Under the pieces are notes generated by a model, which saw only the letters and a program-made list of their open reading frames with translations, searched no databases and was not told the origin of the DNA. From Micromonospora sp. C31 (GTDB lineage Bacteria > Actinomycetota > Actinomycetes > Mycobacteriales > Micromonosporaceae), in the NCBI RefSeq assembly GCF_018070575.1, contig NZ_JAGPXN010000005.1, positions 219,727-283,726 of the forward strand: a stretch of DNA of 64,000 nucleotides, given 5' to 3'. Each line of letters starts with the position of its first letter. The stretch's first letter is position 1. A program made the position numbers and the translations under genes. Below are positions 15,393 to 24,174 of the stretch, one piece after another.

Positions 15393-16046
15393 ATGACCTA
15401 CAGCGGAGACGTCACGCCCGGCGGCACGCCGGCCGTACGCGAGCTCGACCGGCTCATCATCACCAAGGTGTCGGTGGGCCCGATGGACAACAACGCCTAC
15501 CTGCTGCGCTGTCGGGCGACCGGCGAGCAGGTGCTGATCGACGCCGCCAACGAGGCGCCCCGGCTGCTCGAGCTGGTGGGCGACGCCGGGCTGGCCACGG
15601 TGGTGACCACCCACCAGCACATGGACCACTGGGTGGCGCTCGAGGAGGTGGTCGCCAAGACGGGCGCCCGCCCGCTGGTGCACACCGACGACGCCGCCGG
15701 GCTGCCGATCGAGGCCGAGACGCTCGCCGAGGGCGACACCGTGCCGGTGGGCGAGTGCGCGCTGGAGGTGATCCACGTCAAGGGCCACACCCCCGGCTCG
15801 ATCGTGCTGCTCTACCGCGACCCGGCGGGGACGCCGCACCTGTTCACCGGCGACAGTCTGTTTCCGGGCGGGGTCGGCAACACCGACGAGGATCCGGCAC
15901 GGTTCTCCGCGCTCATCGACGACGTCGAGCACAAGCTCTTCGACCGGCTGCCCGACGAGACCTGGTTCTACCCGGGTCACGGCAAGGACGGCACGCTCGG
16001 CGCGGAACGCCCCGCACTGCCCCAGTGGCGGGCCCGGGGCTGGTGA
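15393..16046 (+). CDS. metallo-beta-lactamase-fold hydrolase (glyoxalase II-like)
   Basis: 217-aa MBL-fold enzyme. The metal-binding motif THQHMDHW (73-80) supplies His/His/Asp/His; KGHTPGS, TGDSLF and PGHG follow and complete the binuclear site. The size and order match hydroxyacyl-thiol hydrolases, so a mycothiol thioester is a plausible substrate given the upstream gene. The ATG at 15393 is preferred; an in-frame ATG at 15375 would overlap the upstream gene by 10 bp. Neither has a clear ribosome-binding site. Confidence 0.85.
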   Translation: MTYSGDVTPGGTPAVRELDRLIITKVSVGPMDNNAYLLRCRATGEQVLIDAANEAPRLLELVGDAGLATVVTTHQHMDHWVALEEVVAKTGARPLVHTDDAAGLPIEAETLAEGDTVPVGECALEVIHVKGHTPGSIVLLYRDPAGTPHLFTGDSLFPGGVGNTDEDPARFSALIDDVEHKLFDRLPDETWFYPGHGKDGTLGAERPALPQWRARGW

Positions 16047-16054
16047 ACCTCAGC

Positions 16055-16083
16055 GGGGCCGGGCGCTGATCGCGCCCGGCCCC
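16055..16083. terminator. 12-bp hairpin ending the MBL operon
   Basis: GGGGCCGGGCGC (16055-16066) and GCGCCCGGCCCC (16072-16083) pair around a 5-nt loop, 8 nt past the MBL stop. It also faces the converging dedA gene. Confidence 0.7.
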
Positions 16084-16170
16084 GCTCCCCCCGTCGGCTC
16101 CCGCTCCCCCGTCGGCTCCCGCGGCCTCCGGCGGTGACCGCCCCCCCGCCGGCCCGCGCCGGGCGCCGGA

Positions 16171-16782
16171 TCAGGCTCCGGTGACGACCCGCAGCCGGCG
16201 CCGCGTGCCCATCAGCACCGCGCCCGCCAGCAGCAGGCCGACCACCATGGTGACCAGCATCGGGCTGGACTCCCCCGGCAGCAGCCCGGCCAACGACCGC
16301 GAGGCGGTGCCCAGCACCAGGTAGAGACCGGCCCAGGCCGCCGCGCCGAGCGTCGCGCAGCCGAGGAAGCGCGGGTACGACATCCGCAGCCCGCCCGCGG
16401 CCAGCGGCAGTAGCGCGTTGAACACCGGCAGGAAGGGCGCGACCAGCACCATCCGGCCGCCCCCACGCTCGAGGATCCCCTCCGCCGCCGCCCAGCGCGC
16501 CTCGCCGATCCAGTCGCCGACGCGGCTGCGCCGCAGCCGGTCGCCGTACCGACGGCCGGCCAGGAAGCTCAGCGACCAGCCGGCCAGGCAGCCGGCCACC
16601 ACCACGGTGAACGTGGCGACCCCGGTGGCAGGTCCGCCGACCCCCGTCGCGGCGAGGATCGCCACGTCGCCGGGAACCAGCACCCCGAACAGCGGTACGG
16701 CGTCGAAGAACATCACCACCCCGAGCACCCCCATGAGCAGGGTGGTGGGGAGCTCTCCGAGCTGGGTCAGCCAATCCGCCAT
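16171..16782 (-). CDS. DedA/SNARE-associated (VTT-domain) membrane protein, divergent
   Basis: 203-aa inner-membrane protein with four to five hydrophobic segments. DedA proteins act as proton-coupled lipid carriers or flippases. The VPLFGVLVPGDVAI segment (about 27-40) matches the re-entrant helix. The segment that normally holds two essential arginines (F-x-R-F-x-P-x-x-R type) reads VAPFLPVFNALLPLAAG here, with both Arg replaced. The ATG at 16782 is chosen over 16836 because TAGCGT sits 7 nt upstream and the N-terminus then matches the family. Confidence 0.85.
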   Translation of the reverse strand: MADWLTQLGELPTTLLMGVLGVVMFFDAVPLFGVLVPGDVAILAATGVGGPATGVATFTVVVAGCLAGWSLSFLAGRRYGDRLRRSRVGDWIGEARWAAAEGILERGGGRMVLVAPFLPVFNALLPLAAGGLRMSYPRFLGCATLGAAAWAGLYLVLGTASRSLAGLLPGESSPMLVTMVVGLLLAGAVLMGTRRRLRVVTGA

Positions 16783-16789
16783 GCCCCGT

Positions 16790-16795
16790 ACGCTA
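16790..16795 (-). promoter_or_regulatory. -10 hexamer of the dedA-like gene, leaderless
   Basis: TAGCGT on the minus strand, 7 nt before ATG 16782. Confidence 0.45.
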
Positions 16796-16878
16796 TGACC
16801 GCCCGGCCACCCGCGGCATCGGGCCTGATCCCCCAACGCCCCCTGGTGTCGGGCTCGGGGTCGACCCTGAGAACCGGG

Positions 16879-17574
16879 TCACCGGGGGCGCAGCACCTGC
16901 ACCCGGCGCACGGGCGAGTCCACCGAGGGCTCGGTCGTCGGCACGGGGTAGCTCGCCACCGCCGTCAGCAGACCCGGTGGCAGGTGGCCCCGCCCGGGGT
17001 CGCCGACCAGCACCTCGGCACCCGCGGCGGCGGCCCGCCGCAGGAAGGGCAGCACCCGCGCCGCCATCGTCGCGTCGTAGAGCACGTCCCCGGCCAGCAG
17101 CAGGTCGGTCCCGTCGGGGTCGGAGTCGAGCAGGTCGCCGCCGGTGGCCACGACCGTCACGTGGTTGGCGCGGGCGTTGACGGTGACCGCCGCGACCGCG
17201 TAGGGGTCGATGTCGTTGGCGACCACCCGCTCGGCGCCGGCGAGCGCGGCGGCGATCGCCACCAGGCCGGAGCCGGCGGCGAGGTCGAGCACCCGGCGGC
17301 CGGCGGCGAGGTCCGGATGGTCCAGCAGGTGACGGGCGAGGGCCTGCCCCCCGGCCCAGACCGAGGCCCAGTACGGCGGGGGCAGGGCGTGCCCCGCGTG
17401 CGCCTCCATCCGGGCCCACCAGACGATGGCGTCCTCGGCCAGGTGCAGCCGGACCTCCGGGACGAACGGGATCCGCACCAGCCGGAGCCGGTCCAGCCCG
17501 TCGCCGGAAGCGTCGATCTCCTGCTCCAGCTCGGTCAGCGCGTCGGCTGTGGTACCCCTCATCGGGGCAAGCAT
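16879..17574 (-). CDS. class I SAM-dependent methyltransferase (ETFB-lysine/nicotinamide N-methyltransferase-like)
   Basis: 231 aa. Motif I is VLDLAAGSG and motif II is VVANDID, with [10 protein letters not shown] as the later core strand. The [18 protein letters not shown] stretch before motif I is typical of the family that includes ETF-beta and eEF2 lysine methyltransferases, so a protein-lysine target is possible; the real substrate is unknown. The start is either ATG 17574 or ATG 17562; neither has a strong ribosome-binding site. Confidence 0.8.
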   Translation of the reverse strand: MLAPMRGTTADALTELEQEIDASGDGLDRLRLVRIPFVPEVRLHLAEDAIVWWARMEAHAGHALPPPYWASVWAGGQALARHLLDHPDLAAGRRVLDLAAGSGLVAIAAALAGAERVVANDIDPYAVAAVTVNARANHVTVVATGGDLLDSDPDGTDLLLAGDVLYDATMAARVLPFLRRAAAAGAEVLVGDPGRGHLPPGLLTAVASYPVPTTEPSVDSPVRRVQVLRPR

Positions 17575-17747
17575 GCCCCAGCCGACCGGGCGTCGCCCGG
17601 CTTTCACGTCGCCGCGCCGAGAGTTCACCACACCGCCTGCGGCACTTCGGCCAGCAAATCCCGGCGCGGCCAGTTACTCTCGGGGGAGTACCGGGCGATC
17701 ATCGGTCGAAGACCGAGGTTCACCCGCTTTGGAACAGGGAGAGATGC

Positions 17748-17951
17748 ATGGCAACCGGCACGGTTAAGTGGTTCAACTCGGAAAAGGGCTTCGGCTTCAT
17801 CGAGCAGGATGGCGGAGGGCCGGACGTGTTCGTCCACTACTCGGCCATCGCGTCGAGCGGTTACCGGGAGCTGAACGAGGGCCAGAAGGTCGAGTTCGAG
17901 GTGACCCAGGGTCAGAAGGGTCCGCAGGCGGACAACGTCCGTCCGCTGTAG
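17748..17951 (+). CDS. cold-shock protein, CspA family
   Basis: 67-aa single-stranded nucleic-acid chaperone. RNP1 KGFGFIEQ (13-20) and RNP2 VFVHYSAI (27-34) are intact. A GGGAGA ribosome-binding site lies 6 nt before the ATG. The roughly 110-nt upstream spacer holds a small 6-bp hairpin (17702-17716) in the probable leader, the kind of place cold-shock mRNAs are controlled. Confidence 0.95.
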   Translation: MATGTVKWFNSEKGFGFIEQDGGGPDVFVHYSAIASSGYRELNEGQKVEFEVTQGQKGPQADNVRPL

Positions 17952-17964
17952 ATCCCGTGCCGGT

Positions 17965-17991
17965 GGCGGCGGCCGGCAGCCGGCCGCCGCC
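17965..17991. terminator. 13-bp hairpin after the cold-shock gene
   Basis: The arms 17965-17977 and 17979-17991 are exact complements (GGCGGCGGCCGGC type) around A17978, 13 nt past the stop. Confidence 0.7.
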
Positions 17992-18294
17992 GCAGCGCGT
18001 TTTCAGGGCCGCTCCGGCGCGACGGGCATGTCCCGTCGCCGCCGTGGCGGCCCGATCAGCACAATCACCGAAGTGGGCGCGACCAGCCCGACGTTGTGGG
18101 CCGCCCGGGGGGGCGACGTCCGGGCGTCGAAGGCCAACTGCGACCAGCGGACGCCGCGGATGACCGGGCGCCACCGCGGTCCCGGGCGACGGTGGTCGCG
18201 CAACGATTGTCGCGCGACCACCGTCGCTTAGCTTCGGGGTCGCCGCGCACCCGGCCCGGGCGTGACCGTGCGCGCCGGCCCGGCGGACGCGGGG
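17992..18294. other. intergenic region without a recognisable gene
   Basis: About 300 bp between the cold-shock terminator and the converging peptidase gene. It holds a strong 16-bp hairpin (separate entry) and several shorter GC palindromes. No reading frame has a recognisable product. Confidence 0.6.
18186..18227. terminator. perfect 16-bp hairpin with 10-nt loop
   Basis: GCGACGGTGGTCGCGC (18186-18201) pairs exactly with 18212-18227 across the loop AACGATTGTC. It lies 67 bp past the stop of the minus-strand gene that ends at 18295 and probably terminates it. A small RNA is an alternative, since the loop is unusually AT-rich for this DNA. Confidence 0.6.
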
Positions 18295-19203
18295 TCAGGC
18301 CGCCAGGCGGCGGGCCAGTTCGTCGGTGACCTGCTGGGCGATGGTGGGCGGGATGGCCTGCGCGATCTGCTCCGGCGTCAGGCCGGCGAGCACGCCGGCG
18401 ACGATAGCCTGCTCGTCGCTGAAGTCGCCGTCGGCCAGGGCCGTGACCTGGTTGACCAGGGCCGGGTAACTTCGCGCCATCGCGAGTATGAGTGTCAACG
18501 GCGACTGCTCCAACGGAGGGCTGACCAGCCCCGGCGTCCCCACGGGCGAGATCAGCCAGTTGCGCAGGTTCGCCAGGTCGGCGAGGACCTGGCCGACGGT
18601 ACGGGTGGTCACGTCGGTCTTGTAGACGAGTTGGTCGGTCTGTTCCATGGTGGACTCCTCTGGGGGTGTGGCGATCAGTCCGATGGTGGTCAGGTAGCGG
18701 CGGAACAGCGGGGTCTGGTCCCGGTTGGCCTTGGTCGAGTCGCGGAAGAAGCTGAAGTGGGTGTGCCACAGGTGGGAGTTGTCGCCGGTGGTCCGCCTGC
18801 CCAGGCGGTCCCACCGACGGACGACCCTGCCGTCCGGGGAGTAGATGATCTCCCGGATGTCGCGGCTGTCCGAGCTGCCCGCGGCGCACTGCCCGGCGAA
18901 CCAGGTGGAGAAGCTACGAAGATCGTGCGCCCGTCCTCCGACGCTGACCGTGAACCAGCCGACGTCGAGTGCGGAGGCATCGAGCGTGAGGCCGGACGAG
19001 TCCCGGACCGACTCGACGACGGAGTAGTCCCGGATCACCACCCGGTCGGAGCCGCAGTGGTAGCCGCCCCGGTGGGCCGGGTCGCCGACGATGCCGACCT
19101 CGGCGGGTTCGAGGTCCTGGTCGCGGGAGTTGTCGGGGTCGGTGTCGAGGTGATCGAGCAGCAGGCGGCGGACCGCCAACAGGTTTTGCGGTGCCCTCGT
19201 CAT
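18295..19203 (-). CDS. possible metal-dependent cell-wall peptidase (M15-like), phage-type
   Basis: 302 aa, not confidently assigned. The N-terminal half contains GGYHCGSDR (47-54), a DASALDVGWF segment (75-84) and NSHLWHTHFSFF (142-153). H49, D80 and the WHTH histidines could be metal ligands as in M15 peptidases and phage endolysins, but the spacing is not the canonical S-x-H-x-x-G-x-A-x-D. The C-terminal third (from about residue 208, a METQTDQ-like restart) is a helical tail without known motifs. ATG 19203 follows AAAGGGGAG. No signal peptide is seen, consistent with a phage-derived lysin. Confidence 0.5.
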   Translation of the reverse strand: MTRAPQNLLAVRRLLLDHLDTDPDNSRDQDLEPAEVGIVGDPAHRGGYHCGSDRVVIRDYSVVESVRDSSGLTLDASALDVGWFTVSVGGRAHDLRSFSTWFAGQCAAGSSDSRDIREIIYSPDGRVVRRWDRLGRRTTGDNSHLWHTHFSFFRDSTKANRDQTPLFRRYLTTIGLIATPPEESTMEQTDQLVYKTDVTTRTVGQVLADLANLRNWLISPVGTPGLVSPPLEQSPLTLILAMARSYPALVNQVTALADGDFSDEQAIVAGVLAGLTPEQIAQAIPPTIAQQVTDELARRLAA

Positions 19204-19365
19204 GGGGCTCCCCTTTACGGGTGGTCGAGGCCGGGCACGCCAGTGACACCGCGTAGGCGGTGTGGAAGCCTCACACGCAGGCCCGGCCGAGTGCTGCACA
19301 GCGTCGGGCATTGGCCCAACCATAGCCCCATCGATTGATGAACGCCCAGCTCAGAGCAGGTTTTT

Positions 19366-21090
19366 TCAGCAGGGAGAAAGCCGCGACGCGGGCGGCATGG
19401 TCGGCAGGACCACTGCGGACGGACACAGTGGGTCGTGCAGGATCTCCCGCCACCCGGCACGCAGGGTGACCGCCGAACCGAGAGGTTCGCCGGTGCCGGG
19501 GTTGCGCGCGTAGCGGGGATGGGCGCCGCCGGAGACCTGCACCCGCAGCCGGTGCCCCGGCGCGAACCGGTGCGCGGTGGGCCAGAGTTCCACGGGTACG
19601 CGCACCACGCCCGTCGCGTCGGCGGTGAACCGGCCGGGCGCGACCCGGACCAGCCCGTCGCAGACGTTCCAGGACCGGCCCCGTCGGTCCACGTCGCACA
19701 GTCGCACGAAGACGTCCACGTGGGACAGCTCACTACGCAGGTGGATCTCGGCGCGTACCGGGCCGATCACCTCGACGGGCGCGTCGAGCGGGGCGCTGGT
19801 GAAGGTGAGCACGTCGGGGCGGGCCTCGACCGGGCGGTTGTCCACGGGGCCCGCGCGCTGGGCGACGAGCAGCGGGCCGCCGAGCGAGGGCGTCGGGTCG
19901 GCCGGGTCGTAGTGGAAGCGGTCCGGCTCCGACGGCACCGACCCGGCGGTGCTCAGCCCGCCCGCCGGGTGCAGGTGCCACCGGGTCGGCACCGCCGGGG
20001 GCGGCCAGTCGGGCAGGTCCCGCCAGCCGCCACCGGCGCCGCCGACGTGCACCCGGACGGGCGCGGTCGCACCGGCCCCGGCCGGCGTCGGCGGGTTCCG
20101 CCCGGCCAGGTAGGCGTCGAGGTGGTCCAACCCGTGGCGCAGCGCGGCGACGAAGAGCCCGGGGCTGCCGTGGGTCCACGGCCCGACCGTCAGCCGGGGA
20201 CGGGCGCCGGCCGCGCGCAGCGCCGCGAAGTCGCGCAGCTGGGCCGGCAGGAAGATGTCGTGCCAGCCGCTGACCATCGCCACCGGCGCGTGCACCTCGG
20301 CGATCCGGTCGCCGAAGACCCGCGCCCGCCAGTAGTCGGCGTCCGGGGTGTGGTGGCGCAGCCACTCCTGGAAGAACGGCACGGTGACACCGGTGGCCAC
20401 CCGGTCCGCCTCGGCCAGCGGCAGGTGGGCCAGGGCCGCGACCAGCCGGGGCTGGCCACGCTTGAGTTCCCACTGCCGGGCCAACCACGGCACGGTCTGC
20501 GCCTGGAGCAGCTCGGCCCAGGTGAGCACGGTGTCCAGGGCGAAGGACTCCCCGGCGTACGTCGAGTCGCGGGTGCCCGAGGCGGTCACCACCGCGACCA
20601 TCGCGCGCAGTTCCTCGCCGGCGTCGGCGGCGAGGGCCCACTGCACGAAACCCTGGTAGCTGGCGCCGAACATGCCGAACGCGCCGGACCACCAGGGCTG
20701 GCGGCGCAGCCAGTCGAGGGTGTCGAGGCCGTCCTCGCGTTCGTGCACGAGCGGGGCGAAGGTGCCGCCGGAGCCGAACGTGCCGCGGCAGGACTGGATC
20801 ACCACGTGGAAGCCGCGTTCGGCGGCGAGCCGCCCGAGCAGTCGCATGGGACCGCCCCGCCCGTACGGGGTGCGGATCAGCACGGTCGGCACGCCGGGCA
20901 GCTCCGGGGCGTAGTGGTCGGTGCGCAGCGGCACGCCGTCGCGGACCCGCACCGGGATGCCCCGGGTGAGGGTGACCCGACGGGTGCGCGCCGGCGGCAA
21001 CCGCAACGCGGCGGTCGCGAGGCGGGTCGCCAGCCGGTCGAGCACGACGTCAGCCGTTCGCGCGCCGGGCCGGCTCGTCACGGGCGGCAC
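19366..21090 (-). CDS. CocE/NonD family (X-Pro dipeptidyl-peptidase-like) hydrolase
   Basis: 574-aa alpha/beta-hydrolase of the S15/CocE group, cleaving acyl or amide bonds of an unknown substrate. The nucleophile elbow is GASYQG (about 142-147), preceded by CRGTFGSGG. The acid and His lie around SGWHDIFLP and GPWTHGSPG. A C-terminal jelly-roll domain (from about residue 340) has PGHRLRVQVSGGAHPRYARNPG. It follows marR closely. A GTG at 21090 overlaps marR by 41 bp; a GTG at 21045, just past the marR stop, is an equally plausible start. Confidence 0.88.
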   Translation of the reverse strand: MPPVTSRPGARTADVVLDRLATRLATAALRLPPARTRRVTLTRGIPVRVRDGVPLRTDHYAPELPGVPTVLIRTPYGRGGPMRLLGRLAAERGFHVVIQSCRGTFGSGGTFAPLVHEREDGLDTLDWLRRQPWWSGAFGMFGASYQGFVQWALAADAGEELRAMVAVVTASGTRDSTYAGESFALDTVLTWAELLQAQTVPWLARQWELKRGQPRLVAALAHLPLAEADRVATGVTVPFFQEWLRHHTPDADYWRARVFGDRIAEVHAPVAMVSGWHDIFLPAQLRDFAALRAAGARPRLTVGPWTHGSPGLFVAALRHGLDHLDAYLAGRNPPTPAGAGATAPVRVHVGGAGGGWRDLPDWPPPAVPTRWHLHPAGGLSTAGSVPSEPDRFHYDPADPTPSLGGPLLVAQRAGPVDNRPVEARPDVLTFTSAPLDAPVEVIGPVRAEIHLRSELSHVDVFVRLCDVDRRGRSWNVCDGLVRVAPGRFTADATGVVRVPVELWPTAHRFAPGHRLRVQVSGGAHPRYARNPGTGEPLGSAVTLRAGWREILHDPLCPSAVVLPTMPPASRLSPC

Positions 21091-21565
21091 GTACCGCGTC
21101 GCGGTGCTCCGCCATCGAGGTGGTCATCGCGGTCATGAACCGGTGCACCACCTCCAGTTCGTCGTCGCTGAAGCCGGCCATCACGTCGTCGGTACGCCGG
21201 CCGAGGGGTCGGAAGAAGTCCATGGCGAGCGCGGCGCCCCGCTCGGCGTAGTGCAGGAAGACCTTGCGGCGGTCGGCGGTGTCGCGGTCGCGGCGGATGT
21301 GTCCCGCGCGCTCCAACCGGTCGATCAGCGCGGTGACCGAGCCGGACGACAGGTTGAGCTGCTCGCCGAGGCGGCCGGGGGTGATCGGCCGGCCGATCAG
21401 TTCGGCGTCCATCACCGCGATGAGCGCCTGGAGGTCGGTGGCGTTGAGCCCGTGCAGGTTGGCGAAGGCGTGCCCGATGTGCTGCGCGTCGACCGAGTAG
21501 CGCCGGAGCTCCGTGCCGATCTCGGCGACCAGCCGTTCGCGGCGCGTGTCGCGCCGCCGGTACAT
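21050..21565 (-). CDS. MarR-family transcriptional regulator
   Basis: 171-aa winged-helix regulator. The recognition helix lies in LSSGSVTALIDRLERAGHI, followed by the wing RDTADRRKVFLHY, both typical of MarR. It is divergent from an MMPL exporter and upstream of the CocE-type hydrolase, so it probably represses both, with a ligand releasing it. ATG 21565 is preferred over a GTG at 21580. Confidence 0.9.
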   Translation of the reverse strand: MYRRRDTRRERLVAEIGTELRRYSVDAQHIGHAFANLHGLNATDLQALIAVMDAELIGRPITPGRLGEQLNLSSGSVTALIDRLERAGHIRRDRDTADRRKVFLHYAERGAALAMDFFRPLGRRTDDVMAGFSDDELEVVHRFMTAMTTSMAEHRDAVRAARDEPARRANG

Positions 21566-21620
21566 GCCGTGACCTGCCACGTCGGTCGCCGCCTCCTGCC
21601 GTCCGCTTCCGGTTGCAGCA

Positions 21621-21659
21621 TAACTCAGGAGTCGTTAATCTCGTTTGTCAAGATACTTG
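21621..21659. promoter_or_regulatory. candidate MarR operator/promoter region
   Basis: An AT-rich island in the 169-bp divergent spacer. It contains ACTC-AG-GAGT (21623-21632) and CAAG-ATA-CTTG (21649-21659). A minus-strand TTGACA (21646-21651) overlaps the second dyad and could be the marR -35 box. Binding is inferred. Confidence 0.4.
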
Positions 21660-21734
21660 GCGTTCGGCACTTTGCGTCGTCCGCGAGGGTCCTGAGCGTC
21701 GAAGCAGATCCGTCGAGACCGTGAAGGGCATCCG

Positions 21735-23873
21735 ATGTCAGTGTTCACCCGCGCGGCGCGCGGACGGCTCGCCGCGTGGCTCACCGTGGTCGCCGCGATC
21801 GTCTTCGGGGCGGTCGTCTTCGCACTGCCAAAGCCCGACAACCCGGCGCCCGTCTCGTCCACCGGCCTCTCCGTCCAGTGGCAGTCGACCCAGGTCGAGC
21901 GCCTCCAGGACCAGCTACCCTCCCGCGACGTCCAGCCGGCGATCGTCGTCGTCAGCCGCGCCGACCGGGCGGCCCTCACCGAAGCCGACCGCGCGGCCCT
22001 CACCGACCAGTCGGGTGACCTCGGCCAGTTCGCCGTCGGCGGACGCGTCAGCCCGCCGCGGGTCTCCCCCGACGGCACCGTCGCGCTCGTCGCCGTGCCG
22101 CTGTCGACCGCCGGCGGGCAGGAGGCGGTCGCCAGCCGGATCGACCAGCTCCGCGCGTCCCTGGACGACGCCCCGGACGGGCTGAACGTGGAGGTGACCG
22201 GCGGGCCCGCGTTCGCCACCGACCTGACGAAGGTCTTCGCCGGCGCCGACACCACGCTGCTCGCCGTCACCGCCGGCGTCGTGGCGCTGCTGCTGCTCAT
22301 CACCTACCGCAGCCCGTTCCTGTGGATCGTGCCGCTCGTCGTCGTCGCGGCGACGGAGCAGCTCACGCTGCGCGCCCTCGACACGGTCGTCCCGGCCTTC
22401 GGCATCAACCTGCCCGGCGGCGCCGTCACCGGCATCGCCAGCGTCCTCGTCTTCGGCGCCGCCACCAACTACGCGCTGCTGCTCATCGCCCGCTACCGCG
22501 AGGAGCTGCGCCGCGAGGAGGACCGATTCGTGGCCATGCGCGCCGCCCTGCGTCGCGTCGCCGAGCCCATCCTCGCCAGCGGATCCACCGTCGTGCTCGG
22601 CGTACTCACCCTGCTGCTGTCGGAGCAGGAGCTCAACCGCGCCCTCGCCGTGGCCTGCGCGACGGGCGTCGTACTCGCCATGCTCTCGGCGCTGTTCGTC
22701 CTCCCGGCGGCTCTGCTGATCTTCGGGCGCGGCCTGTTCTGGCCGTTCGTGCCCCGCGTCGGCGGAGAGATCCGCGAGGGCCGGCTGTGGGGCCGGCTCG
22801 GTGCCGCCGTCGAGCGCCGTCCCGCGCCGGTCGCGCTGCTCGCGACGCTGCTGCTCGCCGGGCTCGCCCTCGGCGGGCTCGGCATCCGCACCGGGCTGTC
22901 GGAGACCGAGCAGTTCCGGATCAAACCGGAGGCCGTCGCCGGCGCGGAGACCCTCGCGCGGTCCTTCCCCGCCGGCACGACCCAGCCGGTCGCCGTGCTC
23001 ACCACCCCATCGGCGGTACGGGCCGTCACGGACACCGCCGCCGGGATCCCCGGTGTCGCCTCCGCGCGGCCCGGCGAGGCGGGCGCCCAGGTCGCCCAGG
23101 TCGACGTCGTGCTGGAGGCCGAGCCCGGCACCGAAGCCGCGAACCGGGCCGTCGAGGCGCTGCGGGACGCCCTCGCGGCGGTCCCCGACTCCGCCCCGCC
23201 CGCGGTCGAGGGCGCACCCGCGTCCGACGGCGCGGTGGTGGGCGGCGCCGTCGCCGCCACCTACGACGAGAACGAGGCCAACGGCCGGGACCTGCGACTG
23301 ATCCTGCCGATCATCCTGCTGCTCGTCGGCGCGGTGCTGGTGCTGCTCCTGCGCGGCCTGGTCGCTCCCGTGCTGCTGGTGCTCACGGTGATCGCGTCGT
23401 TCTTCGCCAGCATCGGCGCGTCGTGGCTGCTCTTCGACCACGTGCTCGACATGCCGGCGCTCGACAGCGGTGTCCTGCTGCTGGCCTTCGTGTTCCTGGT
23501 GGCGCTCGGTGTGGACTACAACATCTTCCTCGTCACCCGGGCCCGGGAGGACGCCCGGCGCAGCGGCACCCGCGCCGGCATGCTCTCGGCCCTACGGGTC
23601 ACCGGCGGCGTCATCACCAGCGCCGGCATCCTGCTCGCCGCGGTCTTCGCCGTCCTCGGCGTCCTGCCGCTGATCCTGCTGACCCAGATCGGGGTCATCG
23701 TCTGCCTCGGCGTCCTGCTGGACACCCTGCTCGTCCGGACGGTCCTGGTGCCGGCGCTGACGTTCACGCTCGGCGACCGCTTCTGGTGGCCGGGGCGGGT
23801 GAAACGCGAGCCCGCCGGGGACGGGGACGACGATGCGCCGCCGGGACGCGAGCCGGTCACCACCCGGGACTGA
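21735..23873 (+). CDS. MMPL-family (RND) transporter
   Basis: 712-aa inner-membrane exporter with two repeats of one TM helix, a periplasmic loop and five TM helices, as in MmpL proteins. The second repeat keeps the proton-relay pair in GVDYNIFL (Asp594-Tyr595). In the first repeat the matching position is GAATNYALLL, with Asn245-Tyr246 instead of Asp-Tyr. The cytoplasmic linker FWPFVPRVGGEIREGRLWGR is family-typical. The cargo is probably a lipid or hydrophobic toxin. ATG 21735 follows AAGGGC. It is divergently paired with marR. Confidence 0.9.
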   Translation: MSVFTRAARGRLAAWLTVVAAIVFGAVVFALPKPDNPAPVSSTGLSVQWQSTQVERLQDQLPSRDVQPAIVVVSRADRAALTEADRAALTDQSGDLGQFAVGGRVSPPRVSPDGTVALVAVPLSTAGGQEAVASRIDQLRASLDDAPDGLNVEVTGGPAFATDLTKVFAGADTTLLAVTAGVVALLLLITYRSPFLWIVPLVVVAATEQLTLRALDTVVPAFGINLPGGAVTGIASVLVFGAATNYALLLIARYREELRREEDRFVAMRAALRRVAEPILASGSTVVLGVLTLLLSEQELNRALAVACATGVVLAMLSALFVLPAALLIFGRGLFWPFVPRVGGEIREGRLWGRLGAAVERRPAPVALLATLLLAGLALGGLGIRTGLSETEQFRIKPEAVAGAETLARSFPAGTTQPVAVLTTPSAVRAVTDTAAGIPGVASARPGEAGAQVAQVDVVLEAEPGTEAANRAVEALRDALAAVPDSAPPAVEGAPASDGAVVGGAVAATYDENEANGRDLRLILPIILLLVGAVLVLLLRGLVAPVLLVLTVIASFFASIGASWLLFDHVLDMPALDSGVLLLAFVFLVALGVDYNIFLVTRAREDARRSGTRAGMLSALRVTGGVITSAGILLAAVFAVLGVLPLILLTQIGVIVCLGVLLDTLLVRTVLVPALTFTLGDRFWWPGRVKREPAGDGDDDAPPGREPVTTRD

Positions 23874-24174
23874 CCGACCCCTCGCCGGCGGCGGGGGCGG
23901 TGGCGTCGCAGCCACGGCCCCCGCCGGGCCCGTGCCGCCGGCCCACCCGGTACGCCAGTGTGTCGCCGATCACCGCTGCAACGATCATCACCAGCAGCGC
24001 CGGTACGAGCCGCGGCGTCCCCGCGTACGCTAGGAAGCCGACCAGCAGCAGGGTCGCCTCGCCCGGCACCAGCAGACCGAAGATCACTGCGGTCTCCCCC
24101 GCGACGATCATCGCGGCGATCACCTGGATCAGCAGGGGCGGCAGGCCCTGCGGCGAGGTCAGCAGGTCGTGCAT
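23857..24174 (-). pseudogene. truncated DedA-family membrane protein remnant
   Basis: 105 codons matching only the N-terminal half of a DedA protein: [19 protein letters not shown] (re-entrant helix with the intact Glu) and [22 protein letters not shown]. The frame then runs into unrelated Gly/Ala-rich sequence and stops inside the 3' end of the MMPL gene. The Arg-bearing helix and the remaining TM segments are missing, so a working carrier is unlikely. Confidence 0.7.
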
